A DNA stretch of 64,000 nt from Cupriavidus sp. AU9028 (GTDB lineage Bacteria > Pseudomonadota > Gammaproteobacteria > Burkholderiales > Burkholderiaceae), in contig NZ_JAIMCG010000003.1 of the NCBI RefSeq assembly GCF_019795295.1, forward strand, positions 62,001-126,000, given 5' to 3'. This document shows positions 54,506 to 63,376 of this stretch, in pieces. Under the pieces are notes generated by a model. That model did not search any database, was not told the DNA's origin, and saw only the letters and a program-made list of their open reading frames with translations. Position 1 is the stretch's first letter; every line of letters starts with the position of its first letter. A program made the translations under genes and the position numbers.

Positions 54506-56431
54506 CTAGCCCGCGCCGCTCGCAGCGGGAACTGCCTCGGCCACGCCGAGCGCCTGCCGCAGATGATCCAGCGTAGACGGATCCTCGATGGTCGTCAGAT
54601 CGCCGGTCTCGCGTCCTTCCGCGATCGCCTGGATCGCCCGACGCAGCAGCTTGCCGGACCGGGTCTTGGGCAGTGCCGGTACGAACACGATGCGCGACGG
54701 TCGGGCCACCGCTCCCAGCTGGCTCTCCACGATGCGCATCAGTTCGCCTTCCAGTGCCCTGTGCGCGGCATCGGTACCGGCAAGCTGGGCATCGCGCAGG
54801 ATGCACACCGCCAGCGCGACCTGGCCCTTGAGGGCATCGGCCACGCCCACCACGGCCACTTCCGCCACTGCCGGGTGCGACGCCAGGCTTTCCTCGATTT
54901 CGCGTGTGCCGAGCCGGTGACCGGCCACGTTGATGACATCGTCGGTGCGTCCCAGGATGAAGAGATAGCCGTCCTCGTCCCGCACGCCCCAGTCGAAGGT
55001 CGAATAGCGCTGGCGATCGGGGAAGTTGGACCAGTAGGTGCGCACGAAGCGGCTGTCGTCGCCCCACACGGTGCTCATGCACCCCGGTGGCAACGGGCCC
55101 TCGATCGCCACCACGCCCTTCTGCCCCGCCGCGCAATCCGCGCCGGTACGCTCGTCGACAATGCGAACGTCATAGCCATAGACCGGCACCCCGGGCGAGC
55201 CGAGCTTCGGCGGCAGGCGCTCGATGCCCGGCTGCAGGGCGATCACCGGCCACCCCGTCTCGGTCTGCCAGTAGTTGTCCACCACCGGCTTGCCGATGCC
55301 CTGCTGGATCCAGCTGGCGGTCGGCTCGTCCAGCGGTTCCCCCGCCAGGAACAGCGTGCGCAGGCTCGACAGATCGTAGCGCGTCAGCCAGGCGGGATCC
55401 TGCTTCTTCAGCACGCGGATGGCGGTCGGCGCGCTGAACATCACGTTGACGCGATGCTGCTCGGCCAGCCGCCACAGGATGCCGCCGTCCGGGCGCACCG
55501 GCGTGCCCTCGTACATCACCGTGGTCATCCCCGCCAGCAGCGGTCCGTAGACGATATAGCTGTGCCCGACCACCCAGCCGATGTCCGAGGTGGTGAACAT
55601 GGTGTCGCCGGCATGGGCGCCGAAGATCAGCTCCATCGAGGTGGCCAGCGCCACCGCATAGCCACCGGTATCGCGCTGCACCCCCTTCGGTTTGCCCGTG
55701 GTGCCGGAGGTATAGAGCACATAGGACGGTTCATTGGATTCGAGCCACTCGCAGGGCACTGCCGCCGCCCCGACCCGTTCGCGCCACCCCGCGTAGTCCT
55801 CGTCGCGCCCCGGCACCATCGCCACCGGCGCCAGGCCCCGGTCCACCAGCAGTACGCGCTCGGGGCGATGGGTGGCGCGCGCCAGCGCCTCGTCCAGCAG
55901 CGGCTTGTAAGCGACCACCTTGCCTGCGCGAGAACCCGCGTCGGCGCTGATCACCACCCGCGGGCGGGCGTCGTCCAGCCGCGCGGCCAGGCTGATCGAG
56001 GCAAACCCGCCGAACACCACGGAATGGATGGCGCCGATCCGCGTGCACGCCAGCATCGCGAACACCGCTTCGGGGATCATCGGCATGTAGATCAGCACGC
56101 GGTCGCCCTTGCGCACGCCAAACTCGCGCAATATCGCCGCCATGCGGTTGACCTCGCCATGCAGCTCGCGGTAACTGATGCTGCGCTGCCGATCGACCTC
56201 GGTCGAAGTCCAGACCAGCGCGGCCTGGTCCGCTCGCGTTGCCAGATGGCGGTCCACCGCGTTGTGGCACAGATTGGTTCGTCCCCCGACGAACCACCGT
56301 GCGAACGGCGGCCTGCTGTAGTCGAGCACCCGCTCGCAGCGGGTCTCCCAATCGATGCGCTCGGCCTGCTCGGCCCAGAAGGCCTCCGGGTCGGCCAGGG
56401 AACGTGCATGCACGGCGCGAATCGTCGTCAT
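54506..56431 (-). CDS. prpE: Propionate-CoA ligase
   Basis: A 641-residue acetyl-CoA-synthetase-type ligase that makes propionyl-CoA for the methylcitrate cycle. It resembles E. coli PrpE along its length: FWAEQAERIDW, SRPPFARWFVGGRTNLCHNA, YTSGTTGKPKGVQRDTGGYAVALA, DNYWQTETGWP and the catalytic Lys in PKTRSGKLLRR. No other prp genes are near, so it may serve other short-chain acids. It lies upstream of the aryl-CoA operon but is separated by that operon's own promoter. Confidence 0.9.
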   Translation of the reverse strand: MTTIRAVHARSLADPEAFWAEQAERIDWETRCERVLDYSRPPFARWFVGGRTNLCHNAVDRHLATRADQAALVWTSTEVDRQRSISYRELHGEVNRMAAILREFGVRKGDRVLIYMPMIPEAVFAMLACTRIGAIHSVVFGGFASISLAARLDDARPRVVISADAGSRAGKVVAYKPLLDEALARATHRPERVLLVDRGLAPVAMVPGRDEDYAGWRERVGAAAVPCEWLESNEPSYVLYTSGTTGKPKGVQRDTGGYAVALATSMELIFGAHAGDTMFTTSDIGWVVGHSYIVYGPLLAGMTTVMYEGTPVRPDGGILWRLAEQHRVNVMFSAPTAIRVLKKQDPAWLTRYDLSSLRTLFLAGEPLDEPTASWIQQGIGKPVVDNYWQTETGWPVIALQPGIERLPPKLGSPGVPVYGYDVRIVDERTGADCAAGQKGVVAIEGPLPPGCMSTVWGDDSRFVRTYWSNFPDRQRYSTFDWGVRDEDGYLFILGRTDDVINVAGHRLGTREIEESLASHPAVAEVAVVGVADALKGQVALAVCILRDAQLAGTDAAHRALEGELMRIVESQLGAVARPSRIVFVPALPKTRSGKLLRRAIQAIAEGRETGDLTTIEDPSTLDHLRQALGVAEAVPAASGAG

Positions 56432-56639
56432 GGTCTCCTCCGCATTCTGTTCTTGTAGGCGGGATTGGCCGGCAGTGAACCGGCCAGCGCCAGTTTGCCA
56501 CCATGCGAGGGAGAGCGGGATTGGGGTCGTTACCCCCTTTCGGGGGAGACACGACAGAAAGACGAGATTTGGTGCGGCGCGACAGAAACGCGCGCCGCGG
56601 CAGGGGCCCGCGCTCCACCGCGGGCCGCGGCAGGCCGCT

Positions 56640-58283
56640 TCAGCGCGACTTCGCCTTGACCTTGGGCTTGCTGCTGGAGGATGAGGCGCGAATCACCTTT
56701 CCCTGGCTGGCGGAGGCCTTCGCTCGGGCATTGGACTGCACCACGACGCGCTTGCGGCTCGGCGCCTCGGCGTTTCGCGCGGACCCCTTGCTGGACGCCC
56801 GGACCACCTTGACCTTGTGCTCCGATGCCACCGCACGGCTGCTGCGCGCCGGCACATGCAGCACCAGCGTCTGCCCGCGCACCAGCCGGGAGCTGGAGAG
56901 CCGGTTCCAGGCGCGCACCTGCGATTCGGTGACACCATGCCGGTCGGCGATCGAGGCAATGGTGTCCCGCTTGCCGGCGCGGACCACGACGCGGCGCGTA
57001 TCCGGCCGGTCCGGCTCCATTGCCAGGATGGCGCTGTCGGCGATACTCGCGCTGATGTCCTCGGTATGCCGGCCCGAGCGCGGGATCATCACGGTAGAGC
57101 CCGGCTTCAGCCGCATGCCCTTGGGAATGCGGTTGACCTCGCGCAGCGTTTCCGGATCGACGTTCAACCGCGCCGCCAGCGATTCGATGCGCTCGCGGCC
57201 ATCCACCGTCACCGCGGTCCAGCTCGACAAGCCGCCCCGGTAGGTATTCAGGTTGTACTGGAAGCGCTCCGCATTATCGAAGGGCAGCAGGATCTGCGGA
57301 TTCGAGGCGCCCAGAATCACCGGCTGGTTGAACGACGGATTGAGCGCGCGGAATTCTTCCAGCGGCATGTTGGCCAGCTTCGCCGCCAGCGACACATCGA
57401 TATCCCGCGACGTCGTCACCGTGACGAAGTAGGGATGATCCGGAATCGACGGCAGGTTCACGCCGTATAGCGACGGATTGCCGACGATATTCTTGACCGC
57501 CTGCAGTTTCGGCACGTAATAGCGCGTCTCGTTCGGCATCGACAGGCTGGCGTAGTCCGTCGGCAGGCCCCGCGCCTCGTTGCGCGCGATTGCCCGCGAT
57601 ACGGCGCCTTCGCCCCAGTTATAGGCAGCCAGAGCCAGATGCCAGTCGCCGAACATATCGTGCAGCTTGCTCAGATAGTCCAGCGCGGCCTCGGTCGACG
57701 CGAGCACGTCGCGCCGCTCGTCGCGGAACAGGTTCTGCTTCAGGTTGAAGCTCTTGCCCGTGCTCGGAATGAACTGCCACATGCCCGCCGCCTTCGCGCT
57801 GGACACGGCCTCCGGGTTGAACGCGCTCTCGACGAACGGCAGCAGCGCCAGCTCGGTCGGCATGTTGCGGCGTTCCAGCTCGGCGACGATGTGGTAGAGG
57901 TACTTGCTGGAGCGCCCGATCATGCGCTCCATATAGTCCGGACGCGCGGCATACCACTGCGTCCGGTCCTCCACCAGCGTGCCTTCCAGGTCCGGCATGC
58001 TGAAGCCACGGCGGATGCGAACCCAGATGTCTTGCGACTGCCCGGCCAGGGCCCAGTCCAGTTCGCCCTTGTCGACGTCCAGCGGCTGCGACTCGCGCGC
58101 GATGGTCGCGGGGACATGAATCGAATTGAGCGGATCGGTCGCGGGCAGGCCGCCGCGACGCGGTTCATTCGCGACACTGGTCAGCAGGCCGGCGGGACCG
58201 GCTTCGGGCGGCGTGGGCGTGCCGGCGCACGCCGCAAGCAGCGTGGCGCACGCTATTGCCGCCAGGAATCGACCAAATTGCAT
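56640..58283 (-). CDS. mltD: Membrane-bound lytic murein transglycosylase D
   Basis: A 547-residue lipoprotein (lipobox LLAAC, Cys at residue 19) of the outer membrane that cleaves glycan strands of peptidoglycan. The SLT domain has the catalytic Glu in ALLPFVESAFNPEAVS, the AAGMWQFIPSTG block and ALAAYNWGEGAV. Two or more LysM repeats follow in the C-terminal part (GERIESLAARLNVDPETLREVNRIPKG; KRDTIASIADRHGVTESQVRAWN). The tail is basic and Ser/Lys-rich. It is followed on the same strand by a GC hairpin (56606-56625). Confidence 0.93.
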   Translation of the reverse strand: MQFGRFLAAIACATLLAACAGTPTPPEAGPAGLLTSVANEPRRGGLPATDPLNSIHVPATIARESQPLDVDKGELDWALAGQSQDIWVRIRRGFSMPDLEGTLVEDRTQWYAARPDYMERMIGRSSKYLYHIVAELERRNMPTELALLPFVESAFNPEAVSSAKAAGMWQFIPSTGKSFNLKQNLFRDERRDVLASTEAALDYLSKLHDMFGDWHLALAAYNWGEGAVSRAIARNEARGLPTDYASLSMPNETRYYVPKLQAVKNIVGNPSLYGVNLPSIPDHPYFVTVTTSRDIDVSLAAKLANMPLEEFRALNPSFNQPVILGASNPQILLPFDNAERFQYNLNTYRGGLSSWTAVTVDGRERIESLAARLNVDPETLREVNRIPKGMRLKPGSTVMIPRSGRHTEDISASIADSAILAMEPDRPDTRRVVVRAGKRDTIASIADRHGVTESQVRAWNRLSSSRLVRGQTLVLHVPARSSRAVASEHKVKVVRASSKGSARNAEAPSRKRVVVQSNARAKASASQGKVIRASSSSSKPKVKAKSR

Positions 58284-58423
58284 TAAATTCTCAGATCGTG
58301 ACGCTAAAAATTGTCCGATGCTAAAGAAAAAGCGGCGGTAGCGTCAATCTGAAATTTGGGCGAGGGGCGGACAAGGCGCAGCGCCGCATGGCCCCGGCGG
58401 CGTCCCTGCCCTGTCCCTGCCCT

Positions 58424-59224
58424 CTAGCGGAATTCGTCCTTCCACGCCCGCAGCGCGGCAAAGGCCGCGGCATCGTCGGCGTCGGCGGGCATCCGCCCGG
58501 CCAGCGCCTGCCGCACCTGGGGCAGGCGGGAACGCAAGAAGGGATTGACCTCGCGCTCGTGGCCGATGGTGGTGGGCAGCGTTGGCTGCCCCGCCGCGCG
58601 CAGTTCGGCCACCTTGTCCTGCCACCGTGCCAGCGCGTTGTTCCGCGGTTCGACGGCACGCGCGAAGCGGACATTGCTGGCGGTATACTCATGAGCGCAG
58701 TAGACGCGCGTGTCGTCCGGCAGGGCCGCGAACTGGTCCAGCGACCGCAGCATTTGGGCGGCGGTGCCTTCGAACAGCCTGCCGCAGCCGCTGGCAAACA
58801 GCGTGTCGCCGCAAAAGAGCACCGGTCCGAGGCCGTCGAGCGAACCGGTATAGGCGATGTGGCCCGCGGTATGGCCGGGGACCTCCAGCACGCGCAAGGT
58901 CAAGGCAGGATGGGCCAGCGTGACGGTATCGCCCTGGGCCACCGCCTGGGTGCGGTGCCCGATCTTCTCGGTGGCAGGACCTGCCACGGGCAGCGAACGT
59001 CCATCGGGGCCGAGCGGGTGGCTGGCGAGCAGCTGCGCGACCCCGCCCTGGTGATCGCCGTGATGATGGGTGATTAGAATGGCACCGAGTTGCAGCCCCT
59101 TGCGTTCCAGATACGCCAGCACGGGGGCCGCGTCGCCAGGGTCGACCACCGCCACCGACCGGCCGTCGTGGATGGCCCAGATGTAGTTGTCCTGGAATGC
59201 GGGGATCGGCTCCACCTTCAACAT
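58424..59224 (-). CDS. gloB: Hydroxyacylglutathione hydrolase (glyoxalase II)
   Basis: A 266-residue metallo-beta-lactamase-fold enzyme that splits S-lactoylglutathione in methylglyoxal detoxification. The binuclear metal site is [10 protein letters not shown], with further ligands in [31 protein letters not shown] and CAHEYT. ATG at 59224 gives the family start [16 protein letters not shown]. Its start codon is only 10 bp from that of the divergent methyltransferase gene. Confidence 0.95.
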   Translation of the reverse strand: MLKVEPIPAFQDNYIWAIHDGRSVAVVDPGDAAPVLAYLERKGLQLGAILITHHHGDHQGGVAQLLASHPLGPDGRSLPVAGPATEKIGHRTQAVAQGDTVTLAHPALTLRVLEVPGHTAGHIAYTGSLDGLGPVLFCGDTLFASGCGRLFEGTAAQMLRSLDQFAALPDDTRVYCAHEYTASNVRFARAVEPRNNALARWQDKVAELRAAGQPTLPTTIGHEREVNPFLRSRLPQVRQALAGRMPADADDAAAFAALRAWKDEFR

Positions 59225-59234
59225 GCGTACTCCT

Positions 59235-60032
59235 ATGTCCAAGCGTCCGATTATAGATTGGGAAAACTGGCTGGCCTCACCCCCCGGCCAGTACATGCTG
59301 CGCTGGGAGGAAGGGCAGTACGACCGCACCGTGGCCGATATATTCGGCTACCACGCCGTCCAGCTGGGTCTGCCGGCAATCGACACGCTGCGCGAGAACC
59401 GCATGCCATTCTCGGCATTGGCGCTCGACGCCGACAGCGGACCGCATGGTCCACGCGCCATCGAGCCGGGCACCGGCCCGTCGCGGCACCTGCTGTGCCG
59501 CTTCGACGAACTGCCGTTCGGCACCCAGAGCCTGGACCTCGTCACGCTGCCGCATGTGCTGGAGTTCAGCGAGGATCCGCACGAGGTGCTGCGTGAAGTC
59601 TCGCGGGTGCTGATGCCCGAAGGCCGGGTGGTGATTTCCTGCTTCAACCCGATGAGCCTGTGGGGCGCCCGCCAGGGCCTGAACCGGCTCGGCGCCGAGC
59701 CCTTCCTGCCCACCGATGCGCAGTCGATCGGATTCGTGCGCATCAAGGACTGGCTCAAGCTGCTCGGCTTCGATATCATTCGCGGCCGCTTCGGCTGCTA
59801 TTGCCCTCCCTACCGGACCGAGCGCTGGTTGCAGCGCGCCGCCTTCATGGAGAAGGCCGGGGACCGCTGGTGGCCGATCTTCGGCGCCGTGTATATGCTG
59901 TCCGCAGTCAAGCGCGTGCGCAACATCCGACTCGTCGGACCGGCCTGGAAGACCCCCAAGCCGGCGCTTGCGCCGGTCGCCACGCCTGTCGCCAACGGTA
60001 CTCACGGCAAGACGCCCGACGACGACGCCTGA
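59235..60032 (+). CDS. SAM-dependent methyltransferase (YafS-like)
   Basis: A 265-residue class I methyltransferase. The motif I region is degenerate (LALDADSG..); motifs [18 protein letters not shown] and [26 protein letters not shown] are clear. In E. coli the same place (mltD-gloB-yafS-rnhA-dnaQ) holds yafS, whose substrate is unknown. ATG at 59235 leaves only 10 bp to the gloB start; a later start is possible, but the N-terminal [15 protein letters not shown] looks conserved. Confidence 0.82.
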   Translation: MSKRPIIDWENWLASPPGQYMLRWEEGQYDRTVADIFGYHAVQLGLPAIDTLRENRMPFSALALDADSGPHGPRAIEPGTGPSRHLLCRFDELPFGTQSLDLVTLPHVLEFSEDPHEVLREVSRVLMPEGRVVISCFNPMSLWGARQGLNRLGAEPFLPTDAQSIGFVRIKDWLKLLGFDIIRGRFGCYCPPYRTERWLQRAAFMEKAGDRWWPIFGAVYMLSAVKRVRNIRLVGPAWKTPKPALAPVATPVANGTHGKTPDDDA

Positions 60033-60147
60033 GCCGGGTACCAGCCCTGCCAGAGCCGGCGCGTGCGGCGCTTCCCGCAAGCGCCTCGGAAGCGCCCCGC
60101 AGGCTGCGGACGCCGGCGGCAGCCTTTTCATCTCGCCACCCATCCAC

Positions 60148-60606
60148 ATGCAACAAGTCACGATTTATTCCGACGGCGCCTGCAAGGGCAATCCCGGCCC
60201 TGGCGGCTGGGGTGCGGTGCTGGTCGCCGGCACCCATGAAAAGGAGCTGTTCGGCGGCGAGGCGAACACCACCAACAACCGGATGGAGCTGACCGCCGTC
60301 ATCGAAGCGCTGCGGGCACTCAAGCGTCCCTGCCGGGTGGATGTCTACACCGATTCGCAGTACGTCCAGAAAGGGATCTCGGAATGGGTCAAGGGCTGGA
60401 AGGCGCGCGGCTGGAAGACCGCCGAGCGCAAGCCGGTCAAGAATGCCGACCTGTGGCAGACGCTGGATGCGCTGGCTGCCGAGCACGATGTGGTCTGGCA
60501 CTGGGTGCGCGGCCACAACGGCCATCCGGGCAACGAGCGGGCCGACGGACTGGCCAACCGCGGGGTCGCCTCGATTTCGACCGCCACGCGGGCCGGGCTT
60601 GGGTAG
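60148..60606 (+). CDS. rnhA: Ribonuclease HI
   Basis: A 152-residue nuclease that cuts the RNA strand of RNA-DNA hybrids. The acidic active-site residues are visible: Asp in [17 protein letters not shown], Glu in [12 protein letters not shown], Asp in VYTDSQYV, and the last Asp in [12 protein letters not shown]. Full length. Its stop codon is separated from the dnaQ start by ten bases or fewer. Confidence 0.97.
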   Translation: MQQVTIYSDGACKGNPGPGGWGAVLVAGTHEKELFGGEANTTNNRMELTAVIEALRALKRPCRVDVYTDSQYVQKGISEWVKGWKARGWKTAERKPVKNADLWQTLDALAAEHDVVWHWVRGHNGHPGNERADGLANRGVASISTATRAGLG

Positions 60607-60616
60607 AATGCCCGCC

Positions 60617-61327
60617 ATGCGACAAATCGTACTGGACACCGAAACCACCGGCCTGAACGCCGCCACTGGCGACCGCGTGATCGAAATCGGCTGCGTCGAG
60701 CTGGTCAACCGCCGGCTCACGGGCAGGCATCTGCACTTCTATCTCAATCCGGAACGCGAGATCGATGCCGGCGCCATCGAGGTGCACGGGCTGACGCTGG
60801 AATTCCTCGCCGACAAGCCGCGCTTCGCGGAAGTGGTCCATCAGATTCGGGAATTCGTCCAGGACGCGGAGCTGATCATCCACAATGCCGCCTTCGACCT
60901 GGGCTTCCTCGACATGGAATTCCAGTTGTGCGGCCTGCCTCCCTTCCGGAAACATGCGAGCAATGTGATCGACACATTGCTTGAAGCACGCCAGATGTTC
61001 CCCGGCAAACGCAACTCGCTCGATGCGCTTTGCGAGCGGCTCGGGGTCAGCAATGCGCACCGCACGCTGCACGGTGCGCTGCTTGACGCGGAACTGCTCG
61101 CCGAGGTCTACCTCGCCATGACCCGCGGACAGAACTCGCTGGTCATCGATATCGCCGAGGCGGGCGGCAGCCGTGATGGCGTCGCGGTGGCGATGGCGGA
61201 CCTGTCCGCGCTGGCGCTGCCGGTGATCGAGCCGAGCGAAGAGGAACTCGCGGCGCACGCTGCCCTGCTCAAGGGGATGGGCAAGGCCGTGTGGCAGGAA
61301 GACGCCCCGCTGGAAGAGGCGGCCTGA
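60617..61327 (+). CDS. dnaQ: DNA polymerase III epsilon subunit (proofreading exonuclease)
   Basis: A 236-residue DEDDh exonuclease that corrects replication errors. Exo I is VLDTETTGLN, Exo II HNAAFDLGFLDMEF, Exo III AHRTLHGALLDAELLAEVYL (catalytic His and Asp). The C-terminal tail binds the alpha subunit. Start: ATG at 60617 (MRQIVLDTETTG) is the family start; ATG at 60608 is in frame and would add three residues. It follows rnhA as in many proteobacteria. Confidence 0.96.
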   Translation: MRQIVLDTETTGLNAATGDRVIEIGCVELVNRRLTGRHLHFYLNPEREIDAGAIEVHGLTLEFLADKPRFAEVVHQIREFVQDAELIIHNAAFDLGFLDMEFQLCGLPPFRKHASNVIDTLLEARQMFPGKRNSLDALCERLGVSNAHRTLHGALLDAELLAEVYLAMTRGQNSLVIDIAEAGGSRDGVAVAMADLSALALPVIEPSEEELAAHAALLKGMGKAVWQEDAPLEEAA

Positions 61328-61370
61328 GGCCTCCTTCTCCCCTGCCCTGTTGCGCGGCTCCCGGAAAGCG

Positions 61371-62276
61371 TCAGGGCGTGGCCGCCAGGCCGCCCGCTTC
61401 CCCTGCACCGGCGGGGACAGTGCGCCCCGTCAGGGCTTCCACGGCCTGCCATAGCGCCGGTCCACACGGTGCAGACACTTTCAGCGCGAGCAGGCCGTCG
61501 GCGCGCGTCATGCCCAGGTTCAGCGCCGCGATCGGCTTGGCCTGCTGCACAGCCGCCAGGCAGAAGCGGTAGCCCGAATACACCATCAGCGACGAGCCGA
61601 CCACCAGCAGGGCATCGGCCCGAGCCAGCGCCGCGTGCACCGCTTCTACCCGCTCGCGCGGCACCGAATCGCCGAAGAACACCACATCGGGCTTGAGCGT
61701 GCCGCCGCAGTGCAGGCAATCGGGCACCACGACGCGGTCGAAATCGTCGCGCTCCAGCCGTGCATCGCCATCGGCGGCGGGCGCCGCCGTCAGGCCGGCA
61801 AACCCGGGGTTACGGGCTTCCAGCCGGTGCTGCACCTCCTGCCGCGAAACACGCAGCCCACACGACAGGCACGAGGCGAAGTGGATGCTGCCGTGCAGTT
61901 CCACCACGCCGGTGCTGCCCGCGGCCTGATGCAATCCATCGACATTCTGCGTGACCAGCATTTCCACCTGTCCGGCATGCTGCAAACTCGCCAACGCGTG
62001 ATGTGCGGCATTCGGGCGCGCACGGGACACCACTGGCCAGCCCACCATGCTGCGAGCCCAATAGCGCTGCCGCACGGCGTGCGAGTCCAGATATTCCCGA
62101 TGCTGAATCGGCTTGCGGCCTTTCCAGTTGCCATCGGCATCCCGATAGCCGGGAATACCGGACTCGGTGCTGATGCCGGCCCCGGTCAGCACCAGCAGAC
62201 GCCTGTGCCGGCCGAGAAAATCCGCCAGCGCCGCGATCCGCGCCTGCATTGTCACGGCAGCATCGTCCGAAATCAT
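61371..62276 (-). CDS. NAD-dependent protein deacylase, Sir2 family
   Basis: A 301-residue sirtuin. NAD-binding motifs are LTGAGISTESGIPGYRD, TQNVDGLH and VVGSSLMVYSGYRF; the catalytic His is in VELHGS. The zinc site consists of CLSC and CLHC, separated by a long (~55-residue) insert. The ATG at 62276 overlaps the stop of the upstream Cys-rich gene (ATGA); a second ATG nine codons later is also possible. The target protein is not known. Confidence 0.9.
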   Translation of the reverse strand: MISDDAAVTMQARIAALADFLGRHRRLLVLTGAGISTESGIPGYRDADGNWKGRKPIQHREYLDSHAVRQRYWARSMVGWPVVSRARPNAAHHALASLQHAGQVEMLVTQNVDGLHQAAGSTGVVELHGSIHFASCLSCGLRVSRQEVQHRLEARNPGFAGLTAAPAADGDARLERDDFDRVVVPDCLHCGGTLKPDVVFFGDSVPRERVEAVHAALARADALLVVGSSLMVYSGYRFCLAAVQQAKPIAALNLGMTRADGLLALKVSAPCGPALWQAVEALTGRTVPAGAGEAGGLAATP

Positions 62277-62581
62277 GCCGCCGTTTCCCCGGGATGGCGT
62301 GCCAGCCAATCGCGCAGCTCCTGGCGATAGCGCTCCATTTCCTCGTAATAGAAATCGAAAATGCACGGATCGCAGCCGCTGCCGCAACAGGCGTCGTCGT
62401 CCGGACGATTGGGAGGCAGCGGGCGCGGGTCGTCGGCGGCGGGAGCAGTGGCTGGGGTCACGGGCACTTCAGCGGGATTTCTTTGCACGCTATCGAGTAT
62501 ACGGCCAGCGCCGGATTCCTGCCGCCCGCGAGCGGGCAAGCCGCAGCCAATGACCGGAACACCGTTCGTTACTGCGGCCAT
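62273..62581 (-). CDS. Small Cys-rich oxidoreductase-like domain protein
   Basis: A frame of up to 102 residues. The conserved part is C-terminal: a PP-rich linker (PRPLPPNRPDDD), then CCGSGCDPCIFDFYYEEMERY, the pattern of the oxidoreductase-like N-terminal domain family (also in eukaryotic OXLD1). Biochemical role unknown; four Cys may bind metal. The start is not settled: besides 62581, GTG codons nearer the conserved part exist, and a -10-like TATACT lies just before one. It overlaps the sirtuin start. Confidence 0.75.
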   Translation of the reverse strand: MAAVTNGVPVIGCGLPARGRQESGAGRILDSVQRNPAEVPVTPATAPAADDPRPLPPNRPDDDACCGSGCDPCIFDFYYEEMERYRQELRDWLARHPGETAA

Positions 62582-62831
62582 CGATGCGGGAATCGGAATT
62601 GCGGAAAATGCCGCTCATTTGGCTACGGGATGACTTTACCTAAAGTGCGCAGCTAAAGAGGAAAGCACGCCATTCGGGTTTTTAGGGATTATCACCATCT
62701 CGACCGGCGCCATCGATCGATCATTTTCTGCACCGGTTTTCCTTGTCACGGATTGTGCGGCCGCCCGCAGGCTGTCGTAGCGACCGTGCCATCCCATCAA
62801 CCTGGCGCGATTTTCAAACCTGATACTTACC

Positions 62832-63209
62832 ATGGTCGGCGATCCTCTCAAGCAATTCGGGCAACGCCTCACCTTTCTTCGCAAGCAGCGCGGGTGGTCC
62901 CAGGAAAAACTGGCACTGGAGAGCGGTCTGGCGCGCTCCTATCTGAGCGGAATCGAACGCGGCCTCCGAAACGTCGCATTAATCAATATCTGCACCCTTG
63001 CCGATACGCTCGGCGTGCCGCCCTTCGAGATGCTCAAATTCTCCGAGGAAAACGGTGCCGTCAATGTCGAGGAACTGCGTTCGCCATTTTCGGGAGACGA
63101 AACGCCTGCCCAGCGCAATGTACGCAGGTATATGGCCAGACTGGACAGCGACGACCAGGACGTTGTGGCGGCGGTGGCACGGGCCCTGGCTCGCAAGCGG
63201 GCAGGGTGA
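62832..63209 (+). CDS. XRE-family helix-turn-helix regulator
   Basis: A 125-residue protein with an HTH_3 domain in residues ~6-65 (FGQRLTFLRKQRGWSQEKLALESGLARSY shortened to the RGWSQEKLA and LSGIERGLRNV landmarks). The C-terminal half is acidic then basic (DDQDVVAAVARALARKRAG) and has no known domain. It stands alone, so its targets are unknown. An opposite-strand frame shares bases of its start codon; I did not call that as a gene. Confidence 0.8.
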   Translation: MVGDPLKQFGQRLTFLRKQRGWSQEKLALESGLARSYLSGIERGLRNVALINICTLADTLGVPPFEMLKFSEENGAVNVEELRSPFSGDETPAQRNVRRYMARLDSDDQDVVAAVARALARKRAG

Positions 63210-63376
63210 TACGCAGGACGGCGGGCCGTCAGTGCTGTCACAGGCTGCGGTCCGCTCGCAGAAGCGGGCTGGTACCGATGCCGCAAGCCACCCTCTATCC
63301 CGCCGTGGAGACTGGCCGCTTCCATGGTGGCATGCCGGCCGGCAATGACACCGACCGATTGCCTGACTGACTCTTG

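Noticed and set aside
62636-62833. Small minus-strand gene divergent from the XRE regulator
   Set aside because: No family similarity recognised and no ribosome site seen; kept only as an observation.
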